From an uncultured Bacteroides sp. (GTDB lineage: Bacteria; Bacteroidota; Bacteroidia; Bacteroidales; Bacteroidaceae), in the NCBI RefSeq assembly GCF_949298305.1, contig NZ_CASFWU010000114.1, positions 1 through 13,094 of the forward strand: DNA of 13,094 nt, in the 5' to 3' direction. Below are positions 12,057 to 13,094 of the stretch, in pieces (position 1 is the stretch's first letter; each line of letters starts with the position of its first letter). Made by a program: the position numbers and the translations under genes. The notes beneath the pieces were generated by a model, which was not told the origin of the DNA, made no database searches, and saw only the letters and a program-made list of their open reading frames with translations.

Positions 12057-13094
12057 ATGAGCAGTAACCAACGATACATGATGCGCGGCGTAAGCGCATC
12101 GAAAGAAGACGTTCACAACGCCATCAAGAACATCGACAAGGGCATCTTCCCGCAGGCCTTCTGCAAGATTATCCCCGACATCCTGGGCGGCGACCCGGAG
12201 TATTGCAACATCATGCACGCCGACGGCGCAGGCACCAAGTCGTCGCTGGCCTACATGTACTGGAAGGAAACGGGCGACCTGTCCGTGTGGAAAGGCATTG
12301 CACAGGACGCACTCATCATGAACATCGACGACCTGCTCTGCGTAGGAGCAGTGGACAACATACTGGTCTCTTCGACCATCGGACGAAACAAACTGCTGGT
12401 GCCGGGCGAAGTCATCTCGGCCATCATCAACGGTACGGACGAACTGCTGGCCGAACTGCGTGAAATGGGCGTAGGCGTCTATGCCACAGGCGGCGAAACG
12501 GCCGACGTAGGCGATCTGGTACGTACCATCATCGTGGATTCTACCGTGACCTGCCGCATGAAGCGTAGCGATGTCATCAACAATGCCAACATCCGTCCGG
12601 GCGACGTCATCGTGGGCCTTGCCAGCTACGGACAGGCTACTTACGAGAAGGAATACAACGGCGGCATGGGCAGCAACGGCCTGACTTCGGCCCGTCACGA
12701 TGTGTTTGCCAAATACCTGGCCGAGAAATATCCCGAGAGCTACGACAAGGCTGTGCCCGACGAACTGGTGTACAGCGGCAAGCTGAAGCTGACCGATGCC
12801 GTAGAAGGCAGTCCGCTGGATGCTGGCAAGCTCGTCCTCTCGCCCACCCGTACTTATGCGCCGGTAGTAAAGAAATTGCTCGATGCCCTACGCCCCGAAA
12901 TCCACGGTATGGTACACTGCTCGGGCGGTGCGCAGACCAAAGTGCTGCACTTCGTAGGCGACAACTGCCGCGTCATCAAGGACAACCTCTTCCCTGTACC
13001 TCCCCTGTTCCGCACCATCAAGGAGCAGAGCGACACGGACTGGGCCGAGATGTACAAGGTATTCAACATGGGCCATCGTCTGGAAGTCTACCTC
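12057..13094 (+). CDS. purM: AIR synthase, PurM (partial, runs off the window)
   Basis: Phosphoribosylformylglycinamidine cyclo-ligase: closes FGAM to AIR with ATP in purine synthesis. 346 codons are visible, open to the right edge. The N-terminus MSSNQRYMMRGVSASKED is followed by ADGAGTK (55-61; the family DGVGTK loop), MNIDDLLCVGA (88-98; family MxxNDLL), and GVYATGGETADVGD (about 140-153; family GGETAEM). The glycine-rich IRPGDVIVGLASYG block (near 181-194) and a late HGMVHCSGGAQTKVL segment follow. It diverges from E. coli PurM (345 aa) and is longer, as this window already covers 346 residues without a stop. Such divergent PurM-like proteins are typical of Bacteroidetes. The ATG at 12057 follows the -7 box by 31 bases. 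It is separated from purC by about 6.6 kb. Confidence 0.9.
   Translation, partial: MSSNQRYMMRGVSASKEDVHNAIKNIDKGIFPQAFCKIIPDILGGDPEYCNIMHADGAGTKSSLAYMYWKETGDLSVWKGIAQDALIMNIDDLLCVGAVDNILVSSTIGRNKLLVPGEVISAIINGTDELLAELREMGVGVYATGGETADVGDLVRTIIVDSTVTCRMKRSDVINNANIRPGDVIVGLASYGQATYEKEYNGGMGSNGLTSARHDVFAKYLAEKYPESYDKAVPDELVYSGKLKLTDAVEGSPLDAGKLVLSPTRTYAPVVKKLLDALRPEIHGMVHCSGGAQTKVLHFVGDNCRVIKDNLFPVPPLFRTIKEQSDTDWAEMYKVFNMGHRLEVYL

Noticed and set aside
11904..12698. Long minus-strand open frame opposite purM
   Set aside because: Antisense shadow of purM; PurM motifs are in the plus frame that runs off the window.

Overview
The window looks like chromosomal DNA of a GC-rich member of the Bacteroidaceae (Bacteroides or a close relative). 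Three signs support this. The products have Bacteroides-type sequences (Obg, PhoH, PurC, MenG/UbiE, AroE, PurM). Four start sites have a TAnnTTTG-type -7 box, the Bacteroidetes sigma-ABfr signature, upstream. Recognisable Shine-Dalgarno sequences are mostly absent. All calls come from reading the sequence; no database was searched.

Layout, left to right. (1) 1-2952, plus strand: the last codons of an upstream gene (possibly adk), obgE (ribosome-assembly GTPase), pgeF (YfiH-type zinc enzyme) and a stand-alone B3/B4-domain protein, with two elaborate inverted repeats in the gaps. (2) 3009-5457, plus strand: a promoter, then phoH, a very AT-rich GIY-YIG gene joined to phoH by an ATGA overlap, and purC. 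The purC 3' end carries a 17-bp tandem duplication that shifts the last ~20 codons. (3) 5458-5791: no gene, but a large inverted repeat built from 10-bp words and an array of four 22-bp tandem units. (4) 5792-7395, minus strand: a three-gene HipBST-like toxin-antitoxin operon (hipB, hipS, hipT, each joined by ATGA overlaps), with three palindromic operators at 41-42-bp spacing over its promoter. (5) 7464-9967, plus strand: a promoter, menG/ubiE, aroE and a membrane-anchored alpha/beta hydrolase. (6) 10006-11690: a promoter, a TPM-domain membrane protein with zinc ribbon and glycine-rich tail, lemA, and a terminator hairpin. (7) 11699-12056: a second array of degenerate 22-bp tandem units and a promoter. 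(8) 12057 to the end: purM, cut by the window edge.

Most genes are housekeeping: GTP-dependent ribosome maturation, purine synthesis (purC, purM), menaquinone (menG) and the shikimate pathway (aroE). The accessory parts are the HipBST-like module, which lies in opposite orientation between two housekeeping blocks, and the AT-rich GIY-YIG gene inside the phoH-purC unit. The most notable signals are the phased operator triplet, the purC duplication, the coupled foreign-looking GIY-YIG gene, and two unrelated-looking intergenic arrays with the same 22-bp period.
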